Positions 1 through 12,597 are shown, counted from the first letter of the stretch. The stretch is DNA of 64,000 bases from Fennellomyces sp. T-0311 (GCA_025266875.1 JALLLT010000054.1:124001-188000), one strand, 5' to 3'. Made by a program: numbers and translations. Notes: generated by a model not told the origin, from the sequence alone.

Positions 1-1666
1 ACGTTTCCATATGTACGACCATATTAACCAGCGGTTCAGCGAGTGCATAACACACTTATGGGGGAACTACGGCAACGCTTTACTATAGTTGGGGCTCCTA
101 CGTAGCTAGTACGTATTTTGCTTTTGGTCCTTTTAGCAACTTGGTGTGTGCTCATACATAAGTGGCCCGCGCTGAATATACAAATACGCGCAACGAATTG
201 TTGTAACAGACACAATGCATATAGCCACGGACAGTCAATGAACGATACGTGTTGTGCTAGCTTTTTTTTTCTACCTATGCACTATGTATATGACGTTTTT
301 GAAATTGACGTGGCGTGCGTATTCAGGGACTTGCCTTAATATGTAAACCCCATAAAATGATCAACGACAAGCATAGAGACTATTGGTTCTGCATCAATCA
401 TGATAGCCAGAGTTCAGTTGTTCCATGGCTACAGGCTTAGATTCCCATAATTTCGGGAGGTAAGGTGGTGTACCAACAGCGCTGACTGACATAAAAGAGA
501 CTATGCTTACGTAGTATTTTCATCATGTTGATGACCACAACTGTTGGGATGCATGTTGTAGTCGTGGGACATTCTTGCTACATTACACCATACCGATAAG
601 GTTCGTTCTACGCATATAAAGACCAACTCAACAGCTAAGTAACCAATGAGAAGCATAGGTAGCTAGAGCATCATGCTTACAATACATGCTCCTCCGAAGT
701 ATCGGCTGAATAAATAAGCCATTCATCCCATCACTAAACAAACCGTCTTCCATGATCGATCTTGACGATCTATCAAATTTTGGCTTTGAACATCCACGCT
801 TGGAACATTTTACTACTTACGGCGTGTGCTATTTAACCGTCGAATGATTACACATTAATGTCATATCTTTAAGGTAGGTAAAGCTGACTGCGTGATATGG
901 GAACTCCATCGATTCAAAAGAGACAACGAAACGCCATGCTGGAGTCATGTTGGACAAAAAAAGCACGGATTTTGTGGGAGTACGCAACAGGTTCCAAATT
1001 CATAAATATGCCTGCATGATCTGCTTCTAGAAAGACTTACTTCTTTAGGCTTCTCGTGCTCATTTATCAAGTTCCCATCAAAGGAGTCCGCCAAACCCAA
1101 CCAGTTGCCCCTGTTTGTTTCATCTGTAGAATGTGCATCAAGCACGAGCATGCAGTTCTAAATTAGTCAGATAGGCTTCCGAAAACGTTTATCCGCCGTC
1201 GCCATGGGCGTTTCGCTCCTTTGACAGCAGACACTCGCTATACAGAATCCTCATTCTATGATGCAATTAGAGCTTAGTCATACCCAAAGATGCCATGAAA
1301 AATGTGGTGGACGATGGTCCGCAAAAAGCACCCCAGCTGTCGTGCGAAACTTTCAGGTAAGCGCAGGTTCAAATTTATTTTCTTTTGAAAAGCTTCTTTC
1401 TTCCAAAGTAACGGTATAAATGCATCGCCCCTTACTGAAAGGCTGTCATCCAAAGCTTCTTCAATTCGCAAAACGGCGTTTCACTGTATCGGCCAATCAC
1501 AATTCCCACTTACAAATATGGGCCCAACGATCGAGCCGTAATGCTGTTGTTTCTAGAGGTTATTGGCTTTTCTTTTACCCCTCTTCTCTCTCTTTCTTTT
1601 TTTTTACTTATCGCCCGTTGGCAACCTTCCCCCCCTTTTTTTTGTTTATTAGCACACAGACCAAGA
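1..1666. other. AT-rich spacer, no gene recognised
   Basis: Stop-rich, AT-rich sequence on both strands. The few open stretches (for example 118-339 and 945-1151) lack coding character, splice context or family resemblance. The last 100 bases (about 1570-1650) form a pyrimidine-rich tract of the kind seen just upstream of several genes in this window. It is probably the leader of the thioesterase gene. Confidence 0.6.
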
Positions 1667-2492
1667 ATGACGCACGAGAATTTGTTACCGAGTATTTCCC
1701 TTGGTGGTCCTATTCAGGTTGCCACGGTGATGAATGGACATGGCCCTGCCGCTGAAATGGCCGTCGAACCTGTGGATCAGACCACGTTTACCCCAGAACA
1801 AGAAGCTTTGTTTCAAGAACAAGAATCGCTGGCGATTGTAAAGGAACTCCATGCTTCAGCGGAATGGTTTGAAGTCGTCGCGTATGGCCACATGAGTGAC
1901 TCGGCTCGAGCTCGTTCGTTGACAGCTTCGTCGTTGCGTGGTGAGGGCAAGATCGCTTTGCGACCAGTCAAGTTTTTCAACAAGGAAAAAACGCAGTGTG
2001 TCATTGTTGCGCATCTCGGCCGTAATCTGTAAGTGGAAGGAAAAAAGCAAAAAATAAATTTTGGGGTGCAGCTTATCAAAAATCTGTAATTAGATGCGGT
2101 CATGAAGGCATTATCCACGGAGGTCTCCTGGCAACACTGCTTGATGAGCACTTGGCTTACGTCGTAAGTGAAACTGAGATGTTTTTTAATATACTTCGGA
2201 AAAGTAAAATACTTGATCTGATCTGCTCTCCGCGTCATTTTCTTTTTCCTCCGTTTAGTCCCTTCCTAGCCTGCCTAACTATACCGGCTTCACCGCAAAT
2301 CTGTCAATTGATTACCGCAAACCATGCAAGGCTGATCAGTGGGTCGTCATCCGTGGAAAGCTGGATCGTGTGGAAGGACGCAAGGCATACGCCAATGCCT
2401 GGGTTGAGACTGCCTCAGATGGCACATTGTTGACTGAAGCTAGTGCGTTGTACGTCAGCCCACGCATGGACGGACCTCCTCGTCAGTCGTAA
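1667..2492 (+). CDS. PaaI/THEM4-type hotdog-fold thioesterase, 3 exons
   Basis: Predicted acyl-CoA thioesterase-like protein of the 4HBT hotdog superfamily, in the group of small fungal proteins with a C-terminal hotdog domain. Exons 1667-2028, 2094-2163 and 2259-2492 join in frame through GT-AG introns to give 221 residues. The diagnostic segment is GHEGIIHGGLLATLLDE, the helix-start motif with the HGG turn; it spans the first splice junction. The strand order that follows (NYTGFTANLSIDYRKP, then VVIRGKL and EGRKAYANAWVE) is typical of the family. The first ~100 residues have no recognised domain. The reading frame stays open upstream to an ATG at 1541, but that stretch is pyrimidine-rich and reads like a leader, so 1667 is preferred. 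Substrate and location are unknown; related fungal proteins are often mitochondrial. Confidence 0.85.
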
Positions 2493-2763
2493 ATTAAAGC
2501 TGTCCTGTCAAATTCGGCATCTTAGAAGGTTGCATAGAAACATAGATATTAGAGATCAAGGAACAGAAAAGAGAGATAGAGAGAGAGAACGAATATTATG
2601 CCCTTTCACCCGGCCCCCCCGCTTGTACAATACATCATATAAGATCCACATGGCTGCCTATTCGTTCCTGAACCCAAAGCTTGGGGAACGGAGTTTTTTG
2701 GGTATGAGTTGCGCACCAAGCAATTGCAGAGCGGCTGCAAAAATTTTGGCCGCCGGGTTATCT

Positions 2764-2772
2764 TATATAAAT
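2764..2772 (+). promoter_or_regulatory. TATA box of the elongase gene
   Basis: TATATAAAT lies about 65 bases before the elongase ATG at 2838. It is followed by a pyrimidine-rich leader, as in other promoters of this window. Confidence 0.6.
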
Positions 2773-2837
2773 ACCGTCGGACACTTCCTCCTTCTTTCTG
2801 TTTATTCCTTTGACCTCTCTCTTCGAAGCGACACACC

Positions 2838-3752
2838 ATGAGCTCCTCCTTTGGCGAAGTCGACAAGTTGGCTATGATCCCTGGCGTCCCTTTCCCAGAA
2901 CTCTATGAGTTCTTTATGGATTGGAAAACCCCTGTCGCAATTGCCGGTACCTATGCCCTCACCGTCCATTTGCTCAACCCAAAGACCAACAAGTTGTCCC
3001 GAGTCGAAGCTAAGAAGCATGGTGTTGCCAGCTCAGCAAAGAGCAGCCCAGCCATGACTGCATTTGTGTTTTTGCATAATCTCGCCCTTGCGGTGTACTC
3101 TATGATCACCTTTTACAATATGGCCTCTGGCATGAAGCGAGCCTGGTTTCAACGAGATGTCGACATGCACCACGCTGTAAGTAACATTGAATGAAAACGA
3201 GAAAAGTTTGGATGATGAGAACTGAATTGAGGACGGGATGAATAGTACTGCGACAAGGACGGGTTCCTCTGGGATGACTCACTCGGTTACTGGGGCTATC
3301 TCTTTTATCTGTCCAAGTTCTACGAGGTCATCGATACCGCCATTATTCTCCTGAAGGGTCGTCGTTCTTCGTTGTTGCAGACTTATCATCACAGTGGTGC
3401 CATGTTGACCATGTGGGCCGGTATCCGTTATCGCGCTACTCCCATCTGGATTTTCGTTCTGTTCAACTCGTTCGTGCATTCCGTCATGTACTGCTACTAT
3501 GCCGCTACTTCCGTTGGCTTGCATCCTCCTGGAAAGCGTTACTTGACCTCGATTCAGATCACTCAATTCTTGGTTGGTATGTCGCTTGCCATCAGCTATC
3601 TCTTTGTCCCATCGTGCATTGGCACTCCCGGTCAAAGATTCGCTGTGTCCATCAACGTCGGCTATCTTTTGCCCCTTACTTACTTGTTTGTCGACTTTGC
3701 TCGCCGTACCTATGGCAAGCGTCTTGCTGCAAAGGCCGAGAAGTCCAAGTAA
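2838..3752 (+). CDS. ELO-family fatty acid elongase (3-ketoacyl-CoA synthase), 2 exons
   Basis: Condensing enzyme of the ER fatty acid elongation cycle, adding two carbons from malonyl-CoA to an acyl-CoA. Exons 2838-3176 and 3246-3752 join in phase to 281 residues, the usual ELO length. Family motifs seen are KFYEVIDTAIILLKG, then LQTYHHSGAMLTMWAG, then NSFVHSVMYCYYA, within about seven hydrophobic segments. The C-terminus is lysine-rich (AAKAEKSK), resembling ER retrieval tails. The histidine box is Q-x-x-H-H instead of the commoner H-x-x-H-H. From family knowledge, this Q form occurs in elongases of oleaginous fungi and algae that act on C18 or polyunsaturated substrates. Substrate choice is inference. 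Confidence 0.93.
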
Positions 3753-3755
3753 GAA

Positions 3756-4510
3756 AAAAAAGTTTCTTGATCCAACAATATCCCTTTCCCGAAAAAAAAA
3801 CAGTTGTACGTATATACTTTTCTTACCTTTTCTCCCGTTGCCTTTTTTTTTCGGTTTTCGATTACTTTATCCCCTAGTTCCCCATTTTTGAAACCATCTT
3901 CCTTATCACCATCGCATGCATTCCAACATATGGGGCGTTCAAACATCCCAAGCCAACAATTAAATCTTCACATGACTTTAACCAAAAAAAAATGATCGAG
4001 GAACCGGCAATTTATTTTACTTCCTTTCAAACCTAGTTCTTGTCCTGCAGCTGTTTGCTTACTTCTTTAATAACTCTCGACAAAAGTCGGAGAGAATAAC
4101 AAGAGCAAACAAAAAAGACCGCTGATCTGTCATTGGTAACACATCATACATTGGTTCGTAGCCATGGATGCAATTTACATTATCGTTTGAGATATCATGT
4201 AGCTTGGCACAAGCAGACAAAATCATAAATTGTAAAATACGTACATACATATATCGCGCGATAGTAGGCAGATATTGGATGGAGACACCTCCTGCTCCTG
4301 CGCTTGACTACATATAGTTTTAAATTGGGCACTGATGTATTAAGACTGGGGAAACCCCCTTTAATTGAAATCCCATGCGTATCAAGCTGACTGTGCTGAT
4401 ATCTAGCAACTTCATCGTGATCTTTGATGCTGCTGCATGAATTTGAGTAGTTACGTCTCTGCTCTTTCATTTAAGCCTATCAGCATCCTTGGGCAAATTA
4501 TCAATAGATA
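3756..4510. other. Spacer after the elongase gene, no gene seen
   Basis: AT-rich 3' flank with homopolymer A and T runs. Short open stretches at 4059-4470 on the minus strand have no coding features. Confidence 0.5.
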
Positions 4511-4516
4511 AATGAT

Positions 4517-4933
4517 ATGGTGTTTGGCTTGTCATCAATGCAAATAATTGTCCTTGGTTTTTACGTTACATTCAATGTGCTATATACCTGTTATTCCTTT
4601 TTGCAAGATTATTATGTTGTTCTCCAATGGCGGAATGTTATAATAAATAATCCTGATTGGTTCCATCGATTAAATGTTATTCCGATATTATCATCGGGAG
4701 TTTTTCGGGCAATGATCTATTATAGTGTGCTGGTTGCACCTGGCGGGAAACTTGCCTTGTTTGTTATTTTCGATGTACTTTAAGATCTATTACTTGCTTG
4801 CTATAGAGAAATGTTTGGCTGTAGAATGTTTGCGCTTGATACGGTAGTTAGGCATTCTTTTCTTTTAATAGTCATTCTTGCAATGATTATGATCGATCTT
4901 GCGGCTTTTCCCCATCTATTTACTATGTGGTGA
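4517..4933 (+). CDS. Possible small membrane protein, 2 exons (doubtful)
   Basis: An 88-codon ORF at 4517-4783 is strikingly hydrophobic, with several potential membrane segments (IIVLGFYVTFNVLY; FRAMIYYSVLV). If an intron runs from a GTTTGT donor near 4758 to the CTATAG acceptor at about 4802, the frame continues through another hydrophobic stretch (FLLIVILAMIMIDL) to a TGA at 4931-4933. The donor is weak, the region is AT-rich (which favours hydrophobic codons by chance) and no family is recognised. It may be a real lineage-specific gene, a relic, or noise. Confidence 0.25.
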
Positions 4934-6030
4934 TAGGACAAGACCTCAGAGGGACATTTTCCAAAAAAAAAGGGACATACATGATGCGATCTCTATCCAA
5001 AGCAACCAGTGCCTCGAGTATATACCAATACAGATGTTAAAGGTCATACGGATGCCCTTCTGATAATGGAATCGCTGTATGCAACTTGAGCACAGTTACT
5101 TTAGCAATGTGTATGTAAAGGATTAAAAAAAATCATACAGCTGTGCAAGTCAAAAAACGAATTTAATTTTACCAGGAGGTCGTCATCGCTGATTCTCTCA
5201 GGCCTATTATAACGGTAATTGCTCCATTAGCATCATGATGCAGCATGATGATCATTGTCTCTATTTGAATAGTATACTGTCGTATAGTCTTCTATGTACT
5301 ATGTAATCATGCATTCAGCCAAGCATCATCGGGCATTAAAGATGTTTATATTACTGCAGAGTCCAAAAGACTCACCCTGCATGCATCACACTACGTTCCA
5401 AAACACTTGGACAAAAAAAAGACAAATCCGTAAGAGAGCTTTCTATGCAGCATATTATAATTTTGGACACGGCAGTATAAAACTTACTTTTTGGTGCTCA
5501 GTAAAGTATAATATTTGTCTTACAAGTATACCACTTACCACTCAGAAGTTGCCGATCTAAGAGCTTTTTATTTGAAAAAGTATGTTATAACTCTACTACA
5601 TACCCCAGTGTTCTATACATCGAGATCTTCTTGCTCAATATTTACACGAGGACGTTCCTTTGCATTAAGCGGTGACCCTTTGATTCATCACTTGACATTT
5701 ATACTCTGAGTTTATTCCTACCTACGTAGTGAGTTACCTACGGTATCAATGTAACGATATATGACACTCGGGGTTGATCTTACTGTGCATCACCATGGAT
5801 ACATTCTCAGCTTTCATTTGAGAAAGTAAGGAGCAATTACTATATGATTTATAATGGGGTAGTAGAAACCGAAGCGCGAAGATGCATGTACTTCAGCTAG
5901 GTTGTGCATGCGTGTTTACGGAACAACAATCCGCTCTAAACAGGCTCAAAACCGGATTGGTCATTGTAACCACAGCAATACACGGGTGCGAGTGATCTTG
6001 ACGATAACCTGTACTCACACATGTCAGTCT
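4934..6030. other. AT-rich spacer, no gene seen
   Basis: No coding pattern was recognised on either strand. The open stretch at 5294-5560 has random-looking composition. Confidence 0.5.
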
Positions 6031-6033
6031 TAG

Positions 6034-6041
6034 TATATAAT
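6034..6041 (+). promoter_or_regulatory. TATA-like element of the NAPRT gene
   Basis: A TATATAAT-type element lies about 75 bases upstream of the ATG at 6113, at a spacing like other genes here. Confidence 0.45.
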
Positions 6042-6112
6042 GGTTGCTTGGAGATTCTTCAACAAATACGCGTCACTTGCTGCGGGATGCATTATCGCTT
6101 CTCTTCCCGAAA

Positions 6113-7445
6113 ATGACATCGCACGAAGTATTCCCTTCGATCCTCGACAATGATCTCTACAAGTTTACCATGCAATATGCTGTGTTGCAGCATTACAAGG
6201 ATGCTCAGGCCGTGTACCAATTCACCAATCGCGACAAAGATCTGCAACTGAATGCCGAAGCCGTAGCGTGGCTTGATAAACAGATCAAGGGTAATGAAAA
6301 AAAAAGAAGCTACGGAATGGAAAGCTGAACACACACGCACACAAAACCAGACATGGCCCATCTCCAGCTCACGCCCGAGGAACATGAATACATTGCGTCG
6401 TTCGACTACTTTGACAAAAGCTACGCCGACTACCTCAGCAAGTTTCGTTATCGACCTGAGGAACAAGTTCAGTACAAGTTCGATCCCGAGTCACGCGACT
6501 TTGAGCTTGAAGTAACTGGTCTGTGGCATGAAACGATCTTGTACGAAGTGCCGCTGTTGGCACTTATCTCGGAAGCCTACTTCAAGTTTGTCGACCGTGA
6601 CTGGAACTACGACGGACAGGACGAGGTGGCTGTTGACAAGGGTATCAAGTTGCTGGAAAACGGCTGCAAATTCTCAGAGTTCGGCACCAGACGAAGACGG
6701 AGTTTCAAGGCCCACGACATTGTGATGCATGGCTTGACTACGGCTACCCAAAAGGTCAAAGGCCCCGGCGTCTTTACGGGAACCAGCAACGTTTATTTCG
6801 CCAAAAAGTACGGCGTCACTGCCATCGGTACCGTCGGTAAGTTTATACATCACGGTCTTGCAAAGGGAAAAGAAACACTCAGTCTTGCGTGCAACCTTAG
6901 CACACGAGTTCTTCATGGCCGTCTCGGCCCTCGAAGGTGTGAAGCATGCAAATGCCATTACCTTGCAGCGCTGGTACGAGACTTATAAGGGCGCTCTGGG
7001 CATCGCGTTGACGGACACTTTTACCACGGATGTTTTCTTGCGTGACTTTAACCACGATCTGGCTGAAAAGTACGCAGCAGTGCGACAGGACTCGGGCGAT
7101 CCCGTCCAGTTTATCCATCGCATGGTGCAACACTACAACTCGGTCGGCATTGACCCCAAAACCAAGTTTATTGTCTTTTCCGACGCGCTGAACGTGTCTC
7201 GCGCAATCAATCTGCAGAAGAAGGCGGCCGAGGCGGGCATTGGTGCAAGTTTTGGCATCGGCACCTCCCTCACCAACGACTTTAACAAGGTCTCGGATCC
7301 ATCACAAAAGAGCACGCCGATGAATATGGTCATCAAGATGAAGTATTGCAACGGAAAGCGGGTCATCAAGCTCAGTGACGATGTTCTCAAGCACAGTGCC
7401 AGCGATGATTTAGTGAACGAGCTGAAGCAACAGCTGGGAATCTGA
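6113..7445 (+). CDS. NPT1: Nicotinate phosphoribosyltransferase, 3 exons
   Basis: Cytosolic or nuclear enzyme of the Preiss-Handler NAD salvage route: nicotinate plus PRPP gives nicotinate mononucleotide, coupled to ATP hydrolysis. Exons 6113-6290, 6351-6836 and 6901-7445 join exactly to 402 residues. Family signatures are the N-terminal DNDLYKFTMQ, FGTRRRRSFKAHD (nicotinate and PRPP site), GTSNVYFAKKYG, then GTVAHEFFMAVSALEG with the histidine that is autophosphorylated in this family. Later come RQDSGDP and the phosphate-binding FGIGTSLTNDF. The GTV-AHEFF junction is split by the second intron and restored in frame. All key motifs are present, so it should be active. It converges on the Reg1-like gene, with about 400 bases between stop codons. 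Confidence 0.95.
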
Positions 7446-7682
7446 GCAGCACTCTGTAACCCATCATCGCCCTCCCTCCTGATCCCTGACCTGCTCCTCC
7501 GCCCATGCAAACCTGCCTGATAAAGTCGCCGTAATACGAACTATAGATTTTTAGAGAATTAATGATGCGCATGCAGAAAGGATTAAAGCTGTCAATGTGC
7601 GAATGTAAAGTCCTGAAGCCGGAATGCGAGATATATATATATGCACAATAGAGTAGAGAGAAGAGCTAGACAGAGTAAGAAA

Positions 7683-7706
7683 GAGAGAGAGAGAGAGAGA
7701 GAGAGG
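7683..7706. repeat. (GA)n microsatellite
   Basis: An uninterrupted GA run lies in the shared 3' region between two convergent genes. A GT-rich run follows near 7780-7792. Confidence 0.9.
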
Positions 7707-7849
7707 AGTGAAATGTCGTAGGCGTTCCTTGGTACACCTATTTTTTGAGAGCTGATCTATACGAAACCATGTGTGTAATGTGTGTGTGTGTGTACTTTTG
7801 TCGTGCGCGAAATAAGTTAGGGATGATGCAAGGATGGGTGAGTCGTATA

Positions 7850-9376
7850 TCACGGATTGGTCGACGACGATGACGACGACGTCTGCTTCGGCCAGAGCCA
7901 CTGAGCAATGTGGCTGAAAATGCTTGATGAGCTGCCATCGCTACTGTTGCTAACGTTTCCGTTTGAGCTGCTTTCACCGCGTGTGTTGTGGATATCGGCT
8001 ACCTTGTGGTAGCTGGACACACGCGTAATCGCTGGCTCGTCGGCTTCGACCGGAGATGGTTCGCTCACAGCCACAGCTTTGCCCAGGAACTGCTGGCCTC
8101 GTGGATGCCGCGGCAGTACGGGCACCGGTGACGACGATGGCGGCGGTGAAGCTGGGGTAGGTGCAGCAGGTGGTAAAGGTGGTGAAGGCATCTCATTCTC
8201 GTCATTTGTATCCCACTCGTCGTCAAAGCCATAATCGTCGTCATAGTCGGAAGCTTCTTGCACATTGTACACGCATGGTTGTCCGACCCACTGAATAGCG
8301 TCTGACGAGGACTGGGATGACCCCGACGACGGAATGTAGTGCGGCCGCCTCCGAATCTCCAACTGTTCATCATCGTCGTCGTCATCCTCGCTCGTCTCGT
8401 CTCCCTGCGCGAAATCATCCTGGCCCACCATCCACGAGTAGCCGTGGCCACTTGTCAGTGACGACGCTGTCGATGTTGACGACAGTGACGACACCTCATC
8501 GGTTTCTTGTTCTGATTGTGAGCTTGTTTTGAGCCGAGCGGGCGCAATCTTCTTTATGGATGACCGAGGTTGGTTGTCGTAGTCGAGCACAATGGCATTC
8601 TCGTCGTCACTGTAGCCTTCCTCTTCTTGGTCATCTTCCTCCACAATGCCTGCGAAGCGTGTCCGGTGGGGCTGCCGTCGCTCGTCGGTGGTTCCCAAGG
8701 CAACGCATTGCTCAACAGACTGGTTGAAGCGCAACTTGGGCTGACGGTGGGTGGCGATGACGGAGGGCGAAAAGGCCTTGAGCTTCTTGTTGGCTTCGGA
8801 GAGTGATAAGGTAGATGATTTTTGCTGATCGTCGTTGATCTGGCCCGCCTGTAATTCGGAAGCCGAGCGCCGTAGACGGTCTGAAGCAGTAACCCTTTTG
8901 AGGACGGATTTGAGCGGCTTTGGGTGTCGATGGTTGGTTGTCATGAGACCCAGGGTATCTTCTGTACTGGCGATCTTTGGCTTGGCATACCGGTCCTTCT
9001 CCTCGATGTTCTTTATCACCGTGTGCAACGGTCCATACAGCCACGTTACATCGCTGTCTTTGAGCCTAAATCATTTCGTATCAGCAAGCCTGCACACCAC
9101 CCCATTTGCGCTTTATCGCCGTTACCAGTTGAGCGTCTCTGGACTGACCGTGCTCAGACGGTACTTGTGCTTGGCCCACGTGCGCCACGACGCATTCTCC
9201 AGTCGCAGCCCGTTGACAAGATCCTTCTTCTGTTTAGTCATGACACGCCATGAGGCGGCGAGATCCATCTCGTCGAAGCGATAAGACAGATAGTCGACGC
9301 ACATTTCCGGGGCTCTGACAGTGCGGCTGCGCGTCTCAAAGTCGTCATCAATGGAATGCTTCTTCTTGGGCAGCAT
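7850..9376 (-). CDS. Reg1-like PP1 regulatory subunit (DUF1752/GATA-like N-terminus), 2 exons
   Basis: Likely targeting subunit for protein phosphatase 1 in glucose signalling, as yeast Reg1, which restrains Snf1/AMPK. Exons 9126-9376 and 7850-9065 join through a 60-base intron, restoring the Trp of LNW-LKDSDVTWLYG, and give 488 residues. The N-terminus carries the DUF1752-type segment (VDYLSYRFDEMDLAASW, then NGLRLENASWRTWAK). The middle has PKPLKSVLKR and KLRFNQSVEQCVAL, which matches the conserved Reg1 block containing the PP1-docking motif. Here the docking core is K-L-R-F, with Leu in the usual Val/Ile position. An acidic stretch (EEDDQEEEGYSDDENAI) and IKKIAPARLKT follow in Reg1-like order. 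The C-terminal half is Ser/Asp/Pro-rich and low complexity. The family is fairly certain; glucose repression is inferred from yeast. Confidence 0.82.
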
Positions 9377-10800
9377 GGCGGGTGTGAAAGCGGAAAAAAA
9401 CAAAAAAAAAAAGTTGAAAGGCGGCGATAAGTAAGCGATGTAATTTATTTGATTCTTTTTTCCCATTTTCCGTTTGCGTCTGGCTGCAGAAGCCAGCTGA
9501 ACGTCCATGGCTTAGATTTGATGGTTCTCCTTCTTTCTTATTTGGTTTTCATTAGCGAGTGACAGCACCCTGCACCAATGGGAGAGATGCGCCTGCCTGC
9601 GAGGCCAGATATCGATATTTTTCATCATTTGTTTCCATCTTACACAACGGAGTCCATGCATGCCAAAGCATGGTTGCACACCGCCGACTTGCCAAATAAT
9701 ACTCACATCACTGTCGTGCTGACAAAGCATGTTGAGTTTGATCACACTCTTGAAAAGGCCATTCACGATGAAAGTAATCCGCCATCCGGACCCGGTGCCA
9801 TTCAAACGAAAGTGAGCCGTACACTCGAGCTTCTGTAAGCACAAGTAGAGCAGTGCATATGTAGTCTTTGCCAGTTATCAGCAAAGGGAAAGTTCTAGAT
9901 AATATCGGAAGCCATGGCAACATGCTCCTTGACCACATCTATTTTTCCCTGTCGGGCATTCTGGCAAGTACTTTTCTTTTTTCAAACATAAGCACAAAGA
10001 GTCTGAGAAGGGAAAATTGGGGGTTATTCGCTGTCTGTGTAGGCATACCTTATCAACCAAGTTTAACTGCAATTTGTAGCTCCCGGCTAGCACCGAAGCT
10101 CTAATATTTGTATGAGCGATTATCGCAGCACCGTTGATGATCCTGGCAGTTTTTCCGCCCTACTTTAAATCGACAGGAACAACCTAGCACGAAAACTACT
10201 CATGTCTCGATCGAATACACAAGGAAACGTCATCCAGAAGCGGATTATAGTGCAAGTATAGTTCCCCAGATGCAAATCAAAAATCAGTTCTCACCAGCTA
10301 AACAAACCCGCAAAAGAAAACTGTACATATCAATCAGAACATGCGTGACCGTGTAGAAAATTTGGGAACACAAGAAACATCTGACAACACCATCATGACA
10401 CGAAAAAATATGTTGCGGTGGCAGATGTGGTACAGCAACGAAAATATATACATATATCATTTATAATGGTCTCCCAGGTGCTGCAATTACCATCCTTCGT
10501 ATGTACCGCATTGATTAACTGAAAGCTCAACATATACTTCGTGCCGGTAACGAAAGAGGGTGTTGATCGCTGCGCTGGTAGTGCGCCTCAACTCCCTATT
10601 GCGTATTGATGGAAGCACGTATTGAGAACCATAAATCATAAGCGAATAGTTGCTCAATTTCCCTGGCTTTCTTGCGGAATTACTTGTAACAGGAGGCACG
10701 GTCGGCCAACTGAAATCCGATAGAGTTACTATTGGCATGTTTATACACCCATCGCTCGGTTGAATCCTCTTGATTAGTAACAGATTTGTAGAAAAAGTAA
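9377..10800. other. Spacer upstream of the Reg1-like gene
   Basis: The first 130 bases hold the promoter and leader of the minus-strand Reg1-like gene, with an A/T-rich tract at 9400-9420. An open stretch at 9578-9838 (+) has near-genic base composition but no family resemblance or splice partner. The remainder is AT-rich and featureless. Confidence 0.45.
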
Positions 10801-12590
10801 AACTGAATCCAATGGCTCATAGAGCTAGTTAAAACAGCAGATGTAGGTAAAGTTATCTTGGAAAATGTGCAGTGTACGGAGCACTTATAGGATGTATAGA
10901 CCTGTTTTAACTTTTGTATTAAGTGCTTCAGGACGTTTGCATTACAGAACCGTTGAGTTTATGTCTCTAACGTTATTTGGGACCGAGTTATAACCGAAAA
11001 CGCATAGGCTCTGCTAAAAAGAAATCGGTCAAAGCCATTTGAGATGAAAGAAGCCAGAGGTGGAAAGTATACAAAATGAAATATCAGAGTAAAAAGAAGT
11101 CATGGAATGGAAAAAAAAAGATACGAAATCGAGAATATTTAATAAAGTCGAAAAACCAAAGGCTAGTGCCTTAAAAAGTCATGCTAGCAGCCTTCTTTCT
11201 TGAATAAAACAAATTCATCGATCAGTCTCCTTAATGCATTGATATTTTATATAGAGAATTTGACAGTGAATCCAATGGCGTTATCAACTAGTCGAACAGA
11301 TGACAGACGAACAGCTTACTTAAAGAAGTATTATTTTCGCCTTTCGCCGAGATACAGCAGAATTTAATTGAGTTAGAGCTTGCTTTGTTCCTTGTAATGG
11401 ATACCACCAAATGGGAGCAATGTGTGACACTTTACTTTGCATTGCTAACGTAATTGGAACCGAGGTACGCCAAAAAGTGTCGGACGTCGGTCATGAAAAC
11501 AGCAAACTTAAAAAACATAGAAATGAAAATATCAACAATAAAAAGTTATTGGAAACGAAAAGTGTTATGTGAAAAAAAAATGTATGGAATCATCTTTGGC
11601 AAGTACTTCGACAAAAAACTCCACAGTACATAGCTGTTACTGAGTAACCATGGCAACCAGTCTATTTATTACCATCGTTAGCAGCAGCTATTATGTAGCT
11701 ATGGTTGTCATTGTTTCTACAGCAGTTCATATACATGATGCAACATAAACCGAAAGTTAAAATTTTGTGTGAGCAATTAAGTACCGCATTGGTCCAACAT
11801 TGCTACTACCTATAATTGTAATTTTCGACAATTGAACTCGCATTCACGAGATAAGGTTGTAAGCTTTTGACGGTCCACATCGTAACGAATTTGCTGGATA
11901 GCTGACAACTCTAACAGTAATTATAGAAAAAGACTTTCAGTTGTACCTTGTTGATTCAAGTTTAGGCATGCAGTATTGAGTGAGCTTAAAGCGGCGAATA
12001 ATAATGGCAAGAGGGCTTCAATGTCAAATTCATCCCACCATTTCGAGTATTATAGAACATACATACTGAGACACTTCGCAGCTATGTCTGCACTAACAAA
12101 TGTGTTAAAGTTCAGGTATACGAGGCGTTGTTGATTGAGAATATATTAAAAGCGCTTGAGTATTCGACATTCAGTGGGCGCAAAGCTTGGTAGTTTCAGC
12201 CATGTAGTATGAATCGTTGAAGGTATGTATCGTGTCTTTAAGCGCACAGATCTAAACGAGTTACTATCAATGGACTGGTATATAACTTCCAGGTGCCGTA
12301 GTAGTGACATGTGTTCAGATTCGCCGAACACTCCAACAATAACATCTTGTAGAGACTCTTATGATTTAAAAATCAGTTTTGTAGGGCCAGACAAAATTAT
12401 GATGGCCATCGCCAATGTGATGATTGTCGTCATGCGGCGATACAAGTCTAATGCTAACAACGTAATTGGCTTCTGGGCCGAAAAGTGTGTGGCCTGAACA
12501 CGATTGATATCGTTACCTCCTCAATGAGATATGGAAGACGCACAAAAAAAGCAATTTGGTCGGTATAGAAATGTAAACAAACATTAGAGG
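10800..12590. repeat. Three decayed, loosely tandem repeat copies
   Basis: Blocks near 10800-11120, 11262-11600 and 12400-12600 share degenerate words in the same order. TGAATCCAATGGC occurs near 10805 and 11265. A CTAACG(T)TAATTGG-like word lies near 10970, 11445 and 12453. An A-rich, methionine-codon-like segment follows, ending in a TATGGAATCA or CATGGAATGG type tail. Identity is low outside these words. They look like old duplications of a now non-coding unit. No terminal repeats or coding family were recognised. Confidence 0.35.
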
Positions 12591-12597
12591 TATGGAA

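Noticed and set aside
118..339. 73-codon frame at the window edge
   Set aside because: No ATG at its start, random composition.
8570..9253. Several plus-strand frames of 70-150 codons
   Set aside because: Antisense shadows of the Reg1-like gene.
9578..9838. 86-codon plus-strand frame
   Set aside because: Near-genic composition but no family, and it sits in the likely promoter of the minus-strand Reg1-like gene.
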